Of a DNA stretch of 11,023 nt, positions 1 through 7,232 are shown in pieces (positions within the stretch are counted from its first letter, which is position 1; each line of letters starts with the position of its first letter). A model generated the notes under the pieces. The model saw only the letters and a list, made by a program, of their open reading frames with translations. It was not told where the DNA came from and made no database searches. A program made the translations under genes and the position numbers. The stretch is from Planctomicrobium sp. (GTDB taxonomy: Bacteria > Planctomycetota > Planctomycetia > Planctomycetales > Planctomycetaceae), in assembly GCA_029259835.1 (NCBI GenBank), contig JAJDEL010000140.1, forward strand, positions 1 through 11,023, given 5' to 3'.

Positions 1-3000
1 TGATCTCTTTTGTTGTCATCAACATGCCCGCTGAGGGTGTGGACTACTTGAAAGAGATCAAGCCGATTCTGGAGCATAAGTGCTACCCGTGCCATGGTGC
101 CTTAAAACAGCAGGGGGAATTACGTCTCGACACGGCAGTTGGACTCATCACTGGTGGAGAATCTGGTGAAGCGGTCGTCCCAGGGAAGCCGGGTGAAGGA
201 TTGCTAATTGACGTTTTAACAGGTGAAGCAGGCTTTCGGATGCCTCCGGAGAATGAAGGGGCTGCGTTGAGTGAAAAGGAAATCGCATTGATTCGGCAAT
301 GGATTACCGAAGGCGCAAACGCTCCTGAGAATGAAGAACCTCAAACCGATCCAAAGGCGTGGTGGTCGTATTTACCGATCACTCGACCGGAATTACCGAC
401 GGTGAATGATTTCGATTGGTGTCGAGATGACCTCGACAACTTTGTGGCAGCGGCGCGCGAAGCGAAAGGGCTTCCTCACGTCGCCGAGGCTTCAAAAGAA
501 ATCTGGCTGCGACGAGTTTATCTCGATCTCATTGGATTGCCGCCAACGCGAGCCGAGCAGAAGCAATTTCTCGCAGATACATCCGCAAAAGCATATGAAA
601 GTGTCGTTGAGGACTTATTGAATCGCCCGCAATATGGGGAACGATGGGGGCGGCACTGGATGGATGTTTGGAGGTACAGCGACTGGTACGGCAGTCGAGG
701 CATCAACGAAATTCGCTACAGCCAGCGACACATCTGGCGTTGGCGAGATTGGATTGTGAATTCTCTGAATGAGGATCAAGGCTACGATGAAATGCTGGTT
801 AAGATGCTGTCAGCCGATGAGGATTCGGATGGAGCAAACGCTTCTTTGGCTGCGACCGGATACCTTGGTCGCAGTTGGTACAAATTCAATCGTGATGTCT
901 GGTTGTTTGAAACCGTCGAACGGACCGGCGAAGCCTTTATGGGATTGACACTTCGCTGTTGCCGTTGCCACGATCATAAATTCGATCCTATCAGCCAGGA
1001 AGAATACTATCGCTTCCGGGCAATCTTCGAACCTCACAACGTGCGGACCGACCCAATCTCTGCACTCACTTCGACCGAGAAAGATGCCACGCTCGGGCAA
1101 GTTCTCAAGGATGGAATCGCACTCGTTTACGACAAGGATCTTGAGGTTCCGACGTATCGCTTTAATCGCGGCGACAGCCGATTCCCCGACGAAACAAAGC
1201 CGCTTCTGCCCGGCGTTCCAGCAGCCCTGGGAGTCGTGTCCGAAGGAAACATTCAGCCTGAAGAAGTGCATCTCGCGCCAGAGATGTGGTATCCGATGCT
1301 ACGTCCTGGACTTCGTGAGACGTTGCTCAAGAAGTCAAATCAACTCGTCGCGACTGCTAAAAAAGAGGTTGAGACCAAACGAGCTGATGTGAAAGCTACC
1401 ACGGACAAGTTACTCGCACTTCTTGATGCCGAAAACTCTAACGCAGAACCGGAATTGTTTCTTCACGAAAACTTCGATGCTGCCGCGCCTGACACTTGGA
1501 AGAAAGTCGGAGGCACGTGGACATATCAAGAGGGCAAATTGGTTCAATCCGCGGTCACAAGTTTTGCGACGATGGTGACCAAGAAAAATATCCCTGGTGA
1601 TTTCAAACTTCATCTGAGGTATCGACCTTTGAGTCCCGGAACGTACCGCTCTATCGGTTTCAGCTTCGATTACCAGGATCAGGGAAATTCTCAAGACATC
1701 TACACCAGTACGGGAGACACTCGTCAGTCGGTTCAGGCATTCCATCGAGTTGGTGGAAAACAGGTCTATCCCAAAGAAGGAATCGTAAAAACAGAACTGA
1801 ACGTCGGGGAGGAAGCTGTCCTTGATGTGACAGTCATCGGTTCCAGCCAGACGATTGTATTGAACGGCGAGCACAAGCTGACCTATGACATGCCGATCGA
1901 TCGGAAAAAAGGAAAGCTCGCGCTTTGGGTTCATCAGGGAGCCGCCGAGTTTCTTGAACTGAAGATCACGAAACTCACTGAGTCACGAGAAACGCTTGAG
2001 GCTCAAAAGAGCAGTGTGGAGAGAGTATTGAGTTTGGCAGAAGCAGAATTACAGGCAACACAAAGTGACGGGCAATCTACGCAACATCGACTCGCTGCGG
2101 ATGTTGCGAAATATCTTGGCACTGACGAACAAAAGGCAAAAGATCTAGCGAAAATAGCTTCGGCTGCTGAACTTTCTGCCGCAGTCTTTCGGGCAGAAGT
2201 CAACGTTCTCAAAGCAGGTGATGCAAAGGACAAACTCGCTGCGGCAACAAAAATTCTTGAGGCAGCACGAGAGGCAGAGAAGGCACCAACAGAGTCGTAC
2301 AAGCCAGTCGGCGAGCAGTATCCGCAAACGAGCACAGGTCGCAGAACTGCACTCGCCAACTGGCTGACAAGTCCGCAAAATCCTCGCACCGCGCGAGTTG
2401 CCGCGAATCACATTTGGGGCCGGCATTTCGGGCAACCCATCGTCTCGTCGCCGGAGAATTTCGGCCTGAATGGACGCACGCCGACTCATCCGAAACTGTT
2501 GGATTGGTTGGCGTCGGAACTGATTGCGACCGACTGGAAAATGAAGCCGTTCCACAAACGGATTGTCCTCTCGGCAACGTATCGCATGGCGAGTGAACCG
2601 TACTTTGGAGACTCCCCAGAAGCTACCGCTGCTAAGGAATCCGCTCGCAAACTTGATTCAGAAAATATATTTCTCTGGAGAATGAATTCACGTCGCATGG
2701 AAGCTGAAGTTGTCCGAGACAGCGTATTGCAGACCGCATCTCGCCTCGATTTCACAATCGGAGGTCCAGAACTTTTGCAGACGACCGGCGAGAAAACGCT
2801 ACGGCGATCTCTTTACTTCCGCAATACTCCGAACGAAAAGATGGAGATGCTCAGTGTCTTCGACATGGCAGACCCCAACGCGTGTTATCGTCGCAAAGAA
2901 AGCGTGATTCCAAATCAATCGCTAGCTCTGATGAATAGTGGACTGGCTCTAGACAGCGCGAGGGTGATTGCACAGCTACTCGCAAAAGAATCCGACTTCG

Positions 3001-3230
3001 TCACCGCCGCCTTCGAAACAGTTCTGGCTCGAACGCCTACAAATTCCGAAATTGCCAGATGCAATCAGTTCTTGAGTGAGCATGTGGAGTTGCTCAAAAT
3101 TGCCCCCACGGAAAAGTTTCCCAAGGGAGGCACGGCGAAGCGTGCCGTTGCGACCGACCCGATCATACGAGCAAAAGAGAATCTTGTTCACGTTCTCTTT
3201 TTGCATAACGACTTTGTGACGATAAGATAA
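1..3230 (+). CDS. PSCyt1-DUF1549-DUF1553 secreted multidomain cytochrome-like protein (5' partial)
   Basis: The reading frame is open from the window edge (first full codon at base 3). A hydrophobic stretch reading ISFVVIN comes just before the ATG at base 24, then MPA-EG, which looks like the end of a cleaved signal peptide. The true start is therefore probably upstream of the window. Residues below count from the ATG at 24 (1068 aa). Residues 8-100 form a PSCyt1 cytochrome-c-like domain with haem motif CYPCH at 20-24 and a possible distal Met in RMPP at 72-75. Residues 135-345 match PSCyt2/DUF1549 and carry a second CxxCH (CCRCH, 312-316) followed by DHKFDP. Residues 478-650 look like a beta-rich concanavalin/DUF1080-like insert. 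Residues 435-468 and 650-755 are charged, Ala-rich and probably coiled coil. Residues 765-1065 match PSD1/DUF1553 (NHIWGRHFG; NSRRMEAE; RRSLYFRNTP). The family is typical of planctomycetes and exported; its substrate and electron partner are unknown. It probably forms an operon with the DUF1501 gene 43 nt downstream. Confidence 0.93.
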   Translation, partial: ISFVVINMPAEGVDYLKEIKPILEHKCYPCHGALKQQGELRLDTAVGLITGGESGEAVVPGKPGEGLLIDVLTGEAGFRMPPENEGAALSEKEIALIRQWITEGANAPENEEPQTDPKAWWSYLPITRPELPTVNDFDWCRDDLDNFVAAAREAKGLPHVAEASKEIWLRRVYLDLIGLPPTRAEQKQFLADTSAKAYESVVEDLLNRPQYGERWGRHWMDVWRYSDWYGSRGINEIRYSQRHIWRWRDWIVNSLNEDQGYDEMLVKMLSADEDSDGANASLAATGYLGRSWYKFNRDVWLFETVERTGEAFMGLTLRCCRCHDHKFDPISQEEYYRFRAIFEPHNVRTDPISALTSTEKDATLGQVLKDGIALVYDKDLEVPTYRFNRGDSRFPDETKPLLPGVPAALGVVSEGNIQPEEVHLAPEMWYPMLRPGLRETLLKKSNQLVATAKKEVETKRADVKATTDKLLALLDAENSNAEPELFLHENFDAAAPDTWKKVGGTWTYQEGKLVQSAVTSFATMVTKKNIPGDFKLHLRYRPLSPGTYRSIGFSFDYQDQGNSQDIYTSTGDTRQSVQAFHRVGGKQVYPKEGIVKTELNVGEEAVLDVTVIGSSQTIVLNGEHKLTYDMPIDRKKGKLALWVHQGAAEFLELKITKLTESRETLEAQKSSVERVLSLAEAELQATQSDGQSTQHRLAADVAKYLGTDEQKAKDLAKIASAAELSAAVFRAEVNVLKAGDAKDKLAAATKILEAAREAEKAPTESYKPVGEQYPQTSTGRRTALANWLTSPQNPRTARVAANHIWGRHFGQPIVSSPENFGLNGRTPTHPKLLDWLASELIATDWKMKPFHKRIVLSATYRMASEPYFGDSPEATAAKESARKLDSENIFLWRMNSRRMEAEVVRDSVLQTASRLDFTIGGPELLQTTGEKTLRRSLYFRNTPNEKMEMLSVFDMADPNACYRRKESVIPNQSLALMNSGLALDSARVIAQLLAKESDFVTAAFETVLARTPTNSEIARCNQFLSEHVELLKIAPTEKFPKGGTAKRAVATDPIIRAKENLVHVLFLHNDFVTIR

Positions 3231-3261
3231 CGAGTAACAGCCAATCGATTTATTCAATTGC

Positions 3262-3267
3262 GGTGAG
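3262..3267 (+). promoter_or_regulatory. Shine-Dalgarno site for the DUF1501 gene
   Basis: GGTGAG lies six bases before the ATG at 3274. This supports that start over the in-frame ATG at 3295, which has no comparable site. The last gene in the window uses the same GGTGAG motif with a similar gap. Confidence 0.5.
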
Positions 3268-3273
3268 ACCAAG

Positions 3274-4752
3274 ATGGAAAATAGAACATCAAAAATGATC
3301 TCAGGCCAGCAAAGCAACCGCCGGGAGTTTCTGACAGATACCGGATTGGGTTTTACTGGCTTGGCACTCGCAGCGATGTTGCAGCGTGACGGCGTGGGGG
3401 CGGAGCGATCACACATTCCGACTGGCATGTCACACTTTGCACCGAAAGCGAAGAGCGTGATTTGGTTCTTCATGAACGGTGGGACTAGCCACCTTGAATC
3501 GTTCGATCCGAAGCCTGCTTTAAACGAACATGCCGGCAAAACCATCGATGAATCTCCGTATGGCGAAGGCATTCTGAACTCTCCGCACTACCGGAAAAAT
3601 GTTCGCGACTTCACAGGCAAGCCGCGCGCTCTCATGGCGAAGATCTATCCAATGCAAGTTGGATTCAGACCTTACGGAGAGAGTGGTATTGAAATTAGCG
3701 ACTGGTGGCCGCATGTCGGAAATTGCGTGGACGACATCGCTGTCGTCCGTTCGATGTGGACCACCGACAACGACCATGGTGCTCAACTCCAGTTTCACAC
3801 AGGTCGGCACATCCTCGACGGGTTCTATCCGTCAATCGGCTCCTGGGTTCATTACGGGCTTGGCACGCTCAACGAAAACCTTCCGCAGTTTGTTGTCATG
3901 GGACCGCCACCGGGGGATTGCTGCGGTGGTCCAGGTGCTCACAACGGCAGTTATCTCGGTCCGCAACATGCTGGCGTGCCAATGTCTCTAGACCCGAACA
4001 AACCGCTGGCATTCGGAACGCCGGGAGCGAACATTGGTTTGAAAGAACGTCGCGACCAACTCGATTTGCTAAAAGATTTGAATCAACTCACAACCGTTCA
4101 ATACCCAGACGATCAGAAACTCGCTGCCAGAATCAAAGCGTACGAACTCGCCTTCCGCATGCAAATGTCCGTGCCGGATGTTGTGAACTTGTCGCAAGAA
4201 ACTCAATCCACAAACGCTCTTTACGGTCTGGACGAAAAAGAGACTGAAGGGATGGGACGGCAAGCTTTAGCTGCTCGCCGACTCGTTGAACGCGGCGTTC
4301 GATTCGTGCAAATTTACGATGGTGGCGGCGGAGGCGGTGGTTGGGATGCTCACTCCAAGTTGAAATCCAACCACACGACAAACTGCAAACGAGTCGACAA
4401 ACCGATTGCTGGCTTGCTGAGCGATCTCAGACAGCGCGGGCTTTTGGATGAAACTCTCGTCGTCTGGGCGACGGAATTCGGTCGAACGCCAGGTTCTGAA
4501 AAATCGGACGGGCGTGATCATCATCCTTACGGCTTTTCAGTCTGGATGGCAGGCGGCGGACTCAAAGGAGGCATCGCTCACGGAGCGACCGACGAAATCG
4601 GTTTCCACGCCGTAGAGAACCGACATTATGTCACCGACATCCACGCTACGATTCTGCATCAATTAGGTCTCGACCCACACAAGCTCGAAGTCCCCGGACA
4701 AAAACGCCTGGAAATCGACTACGGTCACCCGATTCACGACATCATTGCGTAA
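3274..4752 (+). CDS. DUF1501 family protein, Tat-exported, sulfatase/alkaline-phosphatase-like fold
   Basis: The protein is 492 aa, a normal length for full DUF1501 proteins. The N-terminus has a twin-arginine motif (SNRREFL, 14-20) followed by a Gly/Ala/Leu hydrophobic stretch (24-36), so export by the Tat pathway is likely. The body begins with the family hallmark [20 protein letters not shown] (61-80). It continues with DNDHGAQ (165-171), a seven-glycine run leading into WDAH (350-360), and WATEFGRTP (398-406) followed by DGRDHHP (412-418). These Asp and His clusters are where metal ligands lie in the related alkaline phosphatase/sulfatase fold, but DUF1501 activity itself has not been established. 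The C-terminus ([18 protein letters not shown]) is also typical. The gene follows the PSCyt1/DUF1549/DUF1553 gene by 43 nt, and the two are a recurrent planctomycete pair, probably co-transcribed and acting together outside the cytoplasm. The start at 3274 is supported by an SD site. Confidence 0.95.
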   Translation: MENRTSKMISGQQSNRREFLTDTGLGFTGLALAAMLQRDGVGAERSHIPTGMSHFAPKAKSVIWFFMNGGTSHLESFDPKPALNEHAGKTIDESPYGEGILNSPHYRKNVRDFTGKPRALMAKIYPMQVGFRPYGESGIEISDWWPHVGNCVDDIAVVRSMWTTDNDHGAQLQFHTGRHILDGFYPSIGSWVHYGLGTLNENLPQFVVMGPPPGDCCGGPGAHNGSYLGPQHAGVPMSLDPNKPLAFGTPGANIGLKERRDQLDLLKDLNQLTTVQYPDDQKLAARIKAYELAFRMQMSVPDVVNLSQETQSTNALYGLDEKETEGMGRQALAARRLVERGVRFVQIYDGGGGGGGWDAHSKLKSNHTTNCKRVDKPIAGLLSDLRQRGLLDETLVVWATEFGRTPGSEKSDGRDHHPYGFSVWMAGGGLKGGIAHGATDEIGFHAVENRHYVTDIHATILHQLGLDPHKLEVPGQKRLEIDYGHPIHDIIA

Positions 4753-4775
4753 CTGAAGCAAAGGCAAAGAAAAGT

Positions 4776-4780
4776 GAGGA
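4776..4780 (+). promoter_or_regulatory. Shine-Dalgarno site for the small membrane protein gene
   Basis: GAGGA lies seven bases before the ATG at 4788. A second purine run (GAGGG, 4783-4787) directly abuts the ATG and is too close to act as the main site. This supports the 4788 start and the view that the downstream frame is a real gene. Confidence 0.5.
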
Positions 4781-4787
4781 TTGAGGG

Positions 4788-5519
4788 ATGTTGCTAGCGG
4801 ATCTGAAGAACGTCAAATCAAGCTTGGTCCTCGCCGCTGTCTTTGGGGGACCGTTCCTCATCATTGTTGGTCTGATCTGCTTTGCGGTTTCGGTTGCAAT
4901 GCTGACTCTCAATGTCGATGGTCGGGGTGCAGTTTTGAGTCTCTTGGGAGTCTCGCTCATCTCGTCGATTGCTGGCGGAGGGGTTTCAATCTGGGCAGCT
5001 CGAAGGTTACGTCTGGCAAGACTTCTGGCTACCCCAGAGTCGTTACTGATCAAAATGGAGCATGGTTTACTGACGGTAGCTGGTCAGAGTGTCGTCATCG
5101 ACGAAACCTCAGCTGCTCGAATGAAAGCGATTTTGGGAAAGCCTGACTCTTCGATGGAGTCGAACTCAGCACCCTGGTTCGACTATGTACATCACGTGTA
5201 TGGGATTCAATACGGTACAGATCCTTCAACGTCTGCACTGATTTATCTAGATGTTTTCCTTTCTTCTCCTGAAGTAAAAGAAGACTTGAGCACGAAGGCT
5301 CATACCCCCGATCGTGCTTTTACGGGGGCGCTTAAAATTAATGGCGTTCAGGTCACCGACCAGACATCACGACAGGAGTTTGCGGAACAGAATACACCAA
5401 CGGTCGACCTCGACGACGACAGCTTCGATTATTCGATCACTCAGTCAGATTTCAAGATCAATTTCTTTCTGTCCTCTGCAGGCGGTTGCATCAACAGGCT
5501 ACGAATCGTCCGTCCCTAA
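4788..5519 (+). CDS. Membrane-anchored protein of unknown function (DUF7738-like C-terminal part)
   Basis: I do not recognise a characterised homologue. The 243-aa product has two predicted membrane helices near its N-terminus (about 13-42 and 47-70), then a basic stretch (ARRLRLAR, 71-78) that suggests the following loop is cytoplasmic by the positive-inside rule. The soluble part (85-243) has a pattern I associate with DUF7738-type hypothetical proteins: a short strand (LLTVAGQSVVI), then MKAILGKPD (112-120), an aromatic segment (WFDYVHHVYGIQY, 130-142), LIYLDVFLSS (151-160) and AFTGALKINGVQVT (177-190). This family match is from memory and tentative. The region 204-214 is acidic (TPTVDLDDDSF). 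The gene lies 35 nt after DUF1501 on the same strand with a good SD, so read-through from the upstream pair is likely. A functional link to that pair is not shown. Confidence 0.72.
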   Translation: MLLADLKNVKSSLVLAAVFGGPFLIIVGLICFAVSVAMLTLNVDGRGAVLSLLGVSLISSIAGGGVSIWAARRLRLARLLATPESLLIKMEHGLLTVAGQSVVIDETSAARMKAILGKPDSSMESNSAPWFDYVHHVYGIQYGTDPSTSALIYLDVFLSSPEVKEDLSTKAHTPDRAFTGALKINGVQVTDQTSRQEFAEQNTPTVDLDDDSFDYSITQSDFKINFFLSSAGGCINRLRIVRP

Positions 5520-5583
5520 GCTGAAGGTGTATGGTGTGCCAATCCGTTGGCCTGAGTCAATCACAAATGCGCTCAAGGCAGTC

Positions 5584-6765
5584 TTAAGTAGTTTGTGGCT
5601 CCAAAGCCCATGGGGGCTGAGCCGTTTCCATTGTCGAACTTCCGGCTTTTTCCAGAACTGTGTTCCGTACACGCTCCGCGAGATGTGGCCAGAGAGTCGC
5701 TCTTCCAGGAAAGATACTCAGGACATTTTCAATACCGCACGGTTCAATCGAATGGTCTACGATTGTCGGAAGCGGAGCAGCGCCCGGCTCGATTTGGCCC
5801 ATGTGCATTGCTTGCACGGTTGTCCCTGACCAATCGTGTCGCTCAAGGTTTTCAGAAAATCCGTTTGGAAAAATTTGTTCCAGTTGGCGTTCGATGATTT
5901 CAATTTCCTCTGGATCCACGTGAGTGTCACTAGCATTCGCAACAACCTCCCAGCGACCAGCGCCAAACACGGAAGTCTCTTTGTGTGGCAGGTGATTGAA
6001 TCCACATCCGTCGACAAGGCAAAAAGGATCAGCGCTCAACCCGGGACGAATCGAACTCAAGTGGGTCTTTAAACAAACCAGTTGGTAATCAGGCTGGCTT
6101 CCCGCGATCTCCTGAAACAATGGAGAGAATGCCTCTGAACTGTAGGCACCAATCGCGAGAATCACCATCTTTGCCCGTATCTCTTCGTCTGCACCGACTC
6201 GAACTCCGTACACTTGCTGATCTTCGATTAACAATCCTGTCACGTACGTCCCTGGACGAATCTCAGCACCGGCGTCGTGGGCCATTGTTGCCAACTTACT
6301 GAGAAGCACATTTGGAAGAAACGACAGATCCGGCAGCCGCCGTGCCCAAGCGATTTTGTCACGGTCAATTTGCGGTAATTTCCAGTGAAGTTCACCGTCG
6401 AGGACATTTTGATGGGGAATGCCGACCTCGTCCCAGGCCTGTGTCCAGTCCTGCTCACTGGACTGATCTGAGAGACTGTAGTAAATCATCGTCCCCAAAT
6501 CGGGTTCGATACATTCCGGGCAGAATTTCACCGTTTGTCGGAGCGATTTGTAACAGGACTGGGCGAGTTCAGGGTGAGTCTTAGCAAACCATGCTCCACT
6601 ATGAAGCCAACCTTGATTGAGAGTCGATGCCGCATGTCCCAGTTTCGAAGATTCGATGACAGTGACTGGCATCCCTGATTTCGCAAGTAAAGCGGCAACC
6701 GAAAGACCGGCAAACCCACCTCCGACAATTACGATTCGTTCTGAACTGGATGAGAGCTGCGACAT
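5584..6765 (-). CDS. FAD-dependent oxidoreductase, DAO family
   Basis: The chosen start (complement of 6763-6765) gives 393 aa; an in-frame ATG four codons upstream (6777) would give 397. The downstream start is preferred because GGAGG lies five bases before it and covers the upstream ATG. Counting from the chosen start, the N-terminal Rossmann motif IVIVGGGFAGLSVAALL (11-27) binds the ADP part of FAD, and a conserved acidic residue ends strand 2 (VTVIES, E38). NQGWLHSGAWFA (50-61) corresponds to the flavin-proximal Gly/His motif of the D-amino-acid oxidase, glycerol-3-phosphate dehydrogenase and 2-hydroxyglutarate oxidase superfamily. MVILAIGAYS (200-209) is the second conserved dinucleotide-fold strand, and FPGRATLWPHLAE (352-364) closes the FAD site. 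The substrate cannot be read from sequence; oxidation of a hydroxy- or amino-acid is the general expectation. No signal peptide or membrane helix is seen, so it is probably cytoplasmic. It is monocistronic in this window and convergent with the membrane-protein gene. Confidence 0.9.
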   Translation of the reverse strand: MSQLSSSSERIVIVGGGFAGLSVAALLAKSGMPVTVIESSKLGHAASTLNQGWLHSGAWFAKTHPELAQSCYKSLRQTVKFCPECIEPDLGTMIYYSLSDQSSEQDWTQAWDEVGIPHQNVLDGELHWKLPQIDRDKIAWARRLPDLSFLPNVLLSKLATMAHDAGAEIRPGTYVTGLLIEDQQVYGVRVGADEEIRAKMVILAIGAYSSEAFSPLFQEIAGSQPDYQLVCLKTHLSSIRPGLSADPFCLVDGCGFNHLPHKETSVFGAGRWEVVANASDTHVDPEEIEIIERQLEQIFPNGFSENLERHDWSGTTVQAMHMGQIEPGAAPLPTIVDHSIEPCGIENVLSIFPGRATLWPHLAERVRNTVLEKAGSSTMETAQPPWALEPQTT

Positions 6766-6770
6766 CTTAG

Positions 6771-6775
6771 CCTCC
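6771..6775 (-). promoter_or_regulatory. Shine-Dalgarno site deciding the oxidoreductase start
   Basis: On the minus strand GGAGG is followed by five bases (ctaag) and then the ATG at 6765. The alternative ATG at 6777 overlaps the first G of this motif and has no clear SD of its own. This favours the shorter product, beginning MSQLSSSSERIVIVGGG. Confidence 0.6.
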
Positions 6776-6858
6776 ATTTAGCTTATCGAACCGAGAACGC
6801 GACCACATTGTGAAGAACTGAGATCACCTCGTTGATTCACGTTTTGAACAGCACCTTC

Positions 6859-6887
6859 ATTCTACCCATTTCTGTTGGGCGAGCCAA
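6859..6887 (-). promoter_or_regulatory. Candidate sigma-70-type promoter for the oxidoreductase
   Basis: On the minus strand TTGGCT (plus 6882-6887) and TAGAAT (plus 6859-6864) are separated by exactly 17 bases. They match the TTGACA and TATAAT consensus at 4 of 6 and 5 of 6 positions. Transcription would begin near 6852, giving a leader of roughly 85 nt before the ATG at 6765. Planctomycete promoters are poorly defined, so this is a motif match only. Confidence 0.35.
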
Positions 6888-7140
6888 ACAGAATCATCGC
6901 GAAGACCGGAGAACTTCTTCCAGAGTTCTTAGAAGCAAGAAGCAGTTCGCCGTCGAAAGGCAGTAAACACTCCACAGTTCTCTCATTAAGAAGAAGTTTG
7001 AGTCGGTAAAATGCAAGATTGCTCAATCTGTGTTCAATGGAATAAATTTGCAAAAACAGTGAGACTCTGTTTCAATTTCTCTCCTCATCGATGACGCATC
7101 GCAAGTATCTGTTTGCCGATTCATGCTGCGAGTGGTTATG

Positions 7141-7159
7141 CTTCTTTTGTGAGAAGAAG
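7141..7159. repeat. Small inverted repeat (hairpin) upstream of the DUF58 gene
   Basis: CTTCTT (7141-7146) pairs perfectly with AAGAAG (7154-7159). The stem extends inward by a T-G wobble and a T-A pair, leaving a GTG loop. There is no following T run on the plus strand, so it is not a typical terminator for that strand. It lies about 75 bases before the DUF58 start and could be an operator or a leader structure, or chance in a CTTC/GAAG-rich stretch. Confidence 0.35.
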
Positions 7160-7232
7160 TAGTGTAGTGAGTTGATCTTCATTCACTTCTCTTCACGACT
7201 TTAACACATGCTTTTTCCTATTGGACTTGTTG

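Larger units (their letters stand above)
6778..7232. other. Divergent intergenic region with small inverted repeats, no convincing gene
   Basis: About 455 bases separate the oxidoreductase from the DUF58 gene, which are transcribed away from each other, so both promoters should lie here. The left part holds the minus-strand promoter candidate at 6859-6887. An imperfect inverted repeat pairs 6911-6919 (GAACTTCTT) with 6937-6948 (AAGAAGCAGTTC) with a three-base bulge. A hairpin lies at 7141-7159. A weak plus-strand pair, TTGCCG (7113-7118) and TATGCT (7137-7142) with an 18-base gap, is the best promoter candidate for DUF58 but is unconvincing. A 63-codon minus-strand frame (6862-7053) resembles no protein I know and has no SD that I can see, so I do not call it a gene. 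Confidence 0.5.

Noticed and set aside
3705..4247. 180-codon plus-strand frame inside the DUF1501 gene
   Set aside because: The DUF1501 frame is strongly supported by family motifs across this region; the alternative frame is Arg/Ser/Cys-rich and has no recognisable features.
5538..5551. Possible terminator hairpin between the convergent genes (GCCAA-TCCG-TTGGC)
   Set aside because: The stem is only five pairs and there is no T run on either side in either direction, so an intrinsic terminator is not supported.
5314..5829. 171-codon plus-strand frame across the end of the membrane-protein gene and antisense to the oxidoreductase
   Set aside because: It overlaps two well-supported genes in other frames and its translation is rich in Arg, Ser and His with no domain signal, typical of a shadow frame.
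6862..7053. 63-codon minus-strand open frame in the intergenic region
   Set aside because: It has no recognisable domain and no SD that I can see, and its 3' end overlaps the promoter candidate for the oxidoreductase. It is probably chance.
7221..7232. TTG start adding four residues to the DUF58 protein
   Set aside because: No SD precedes the TTG, and an ATG follows four codons later, before any conserved sequence. The ATG was preferred, though the evidence is not strong.
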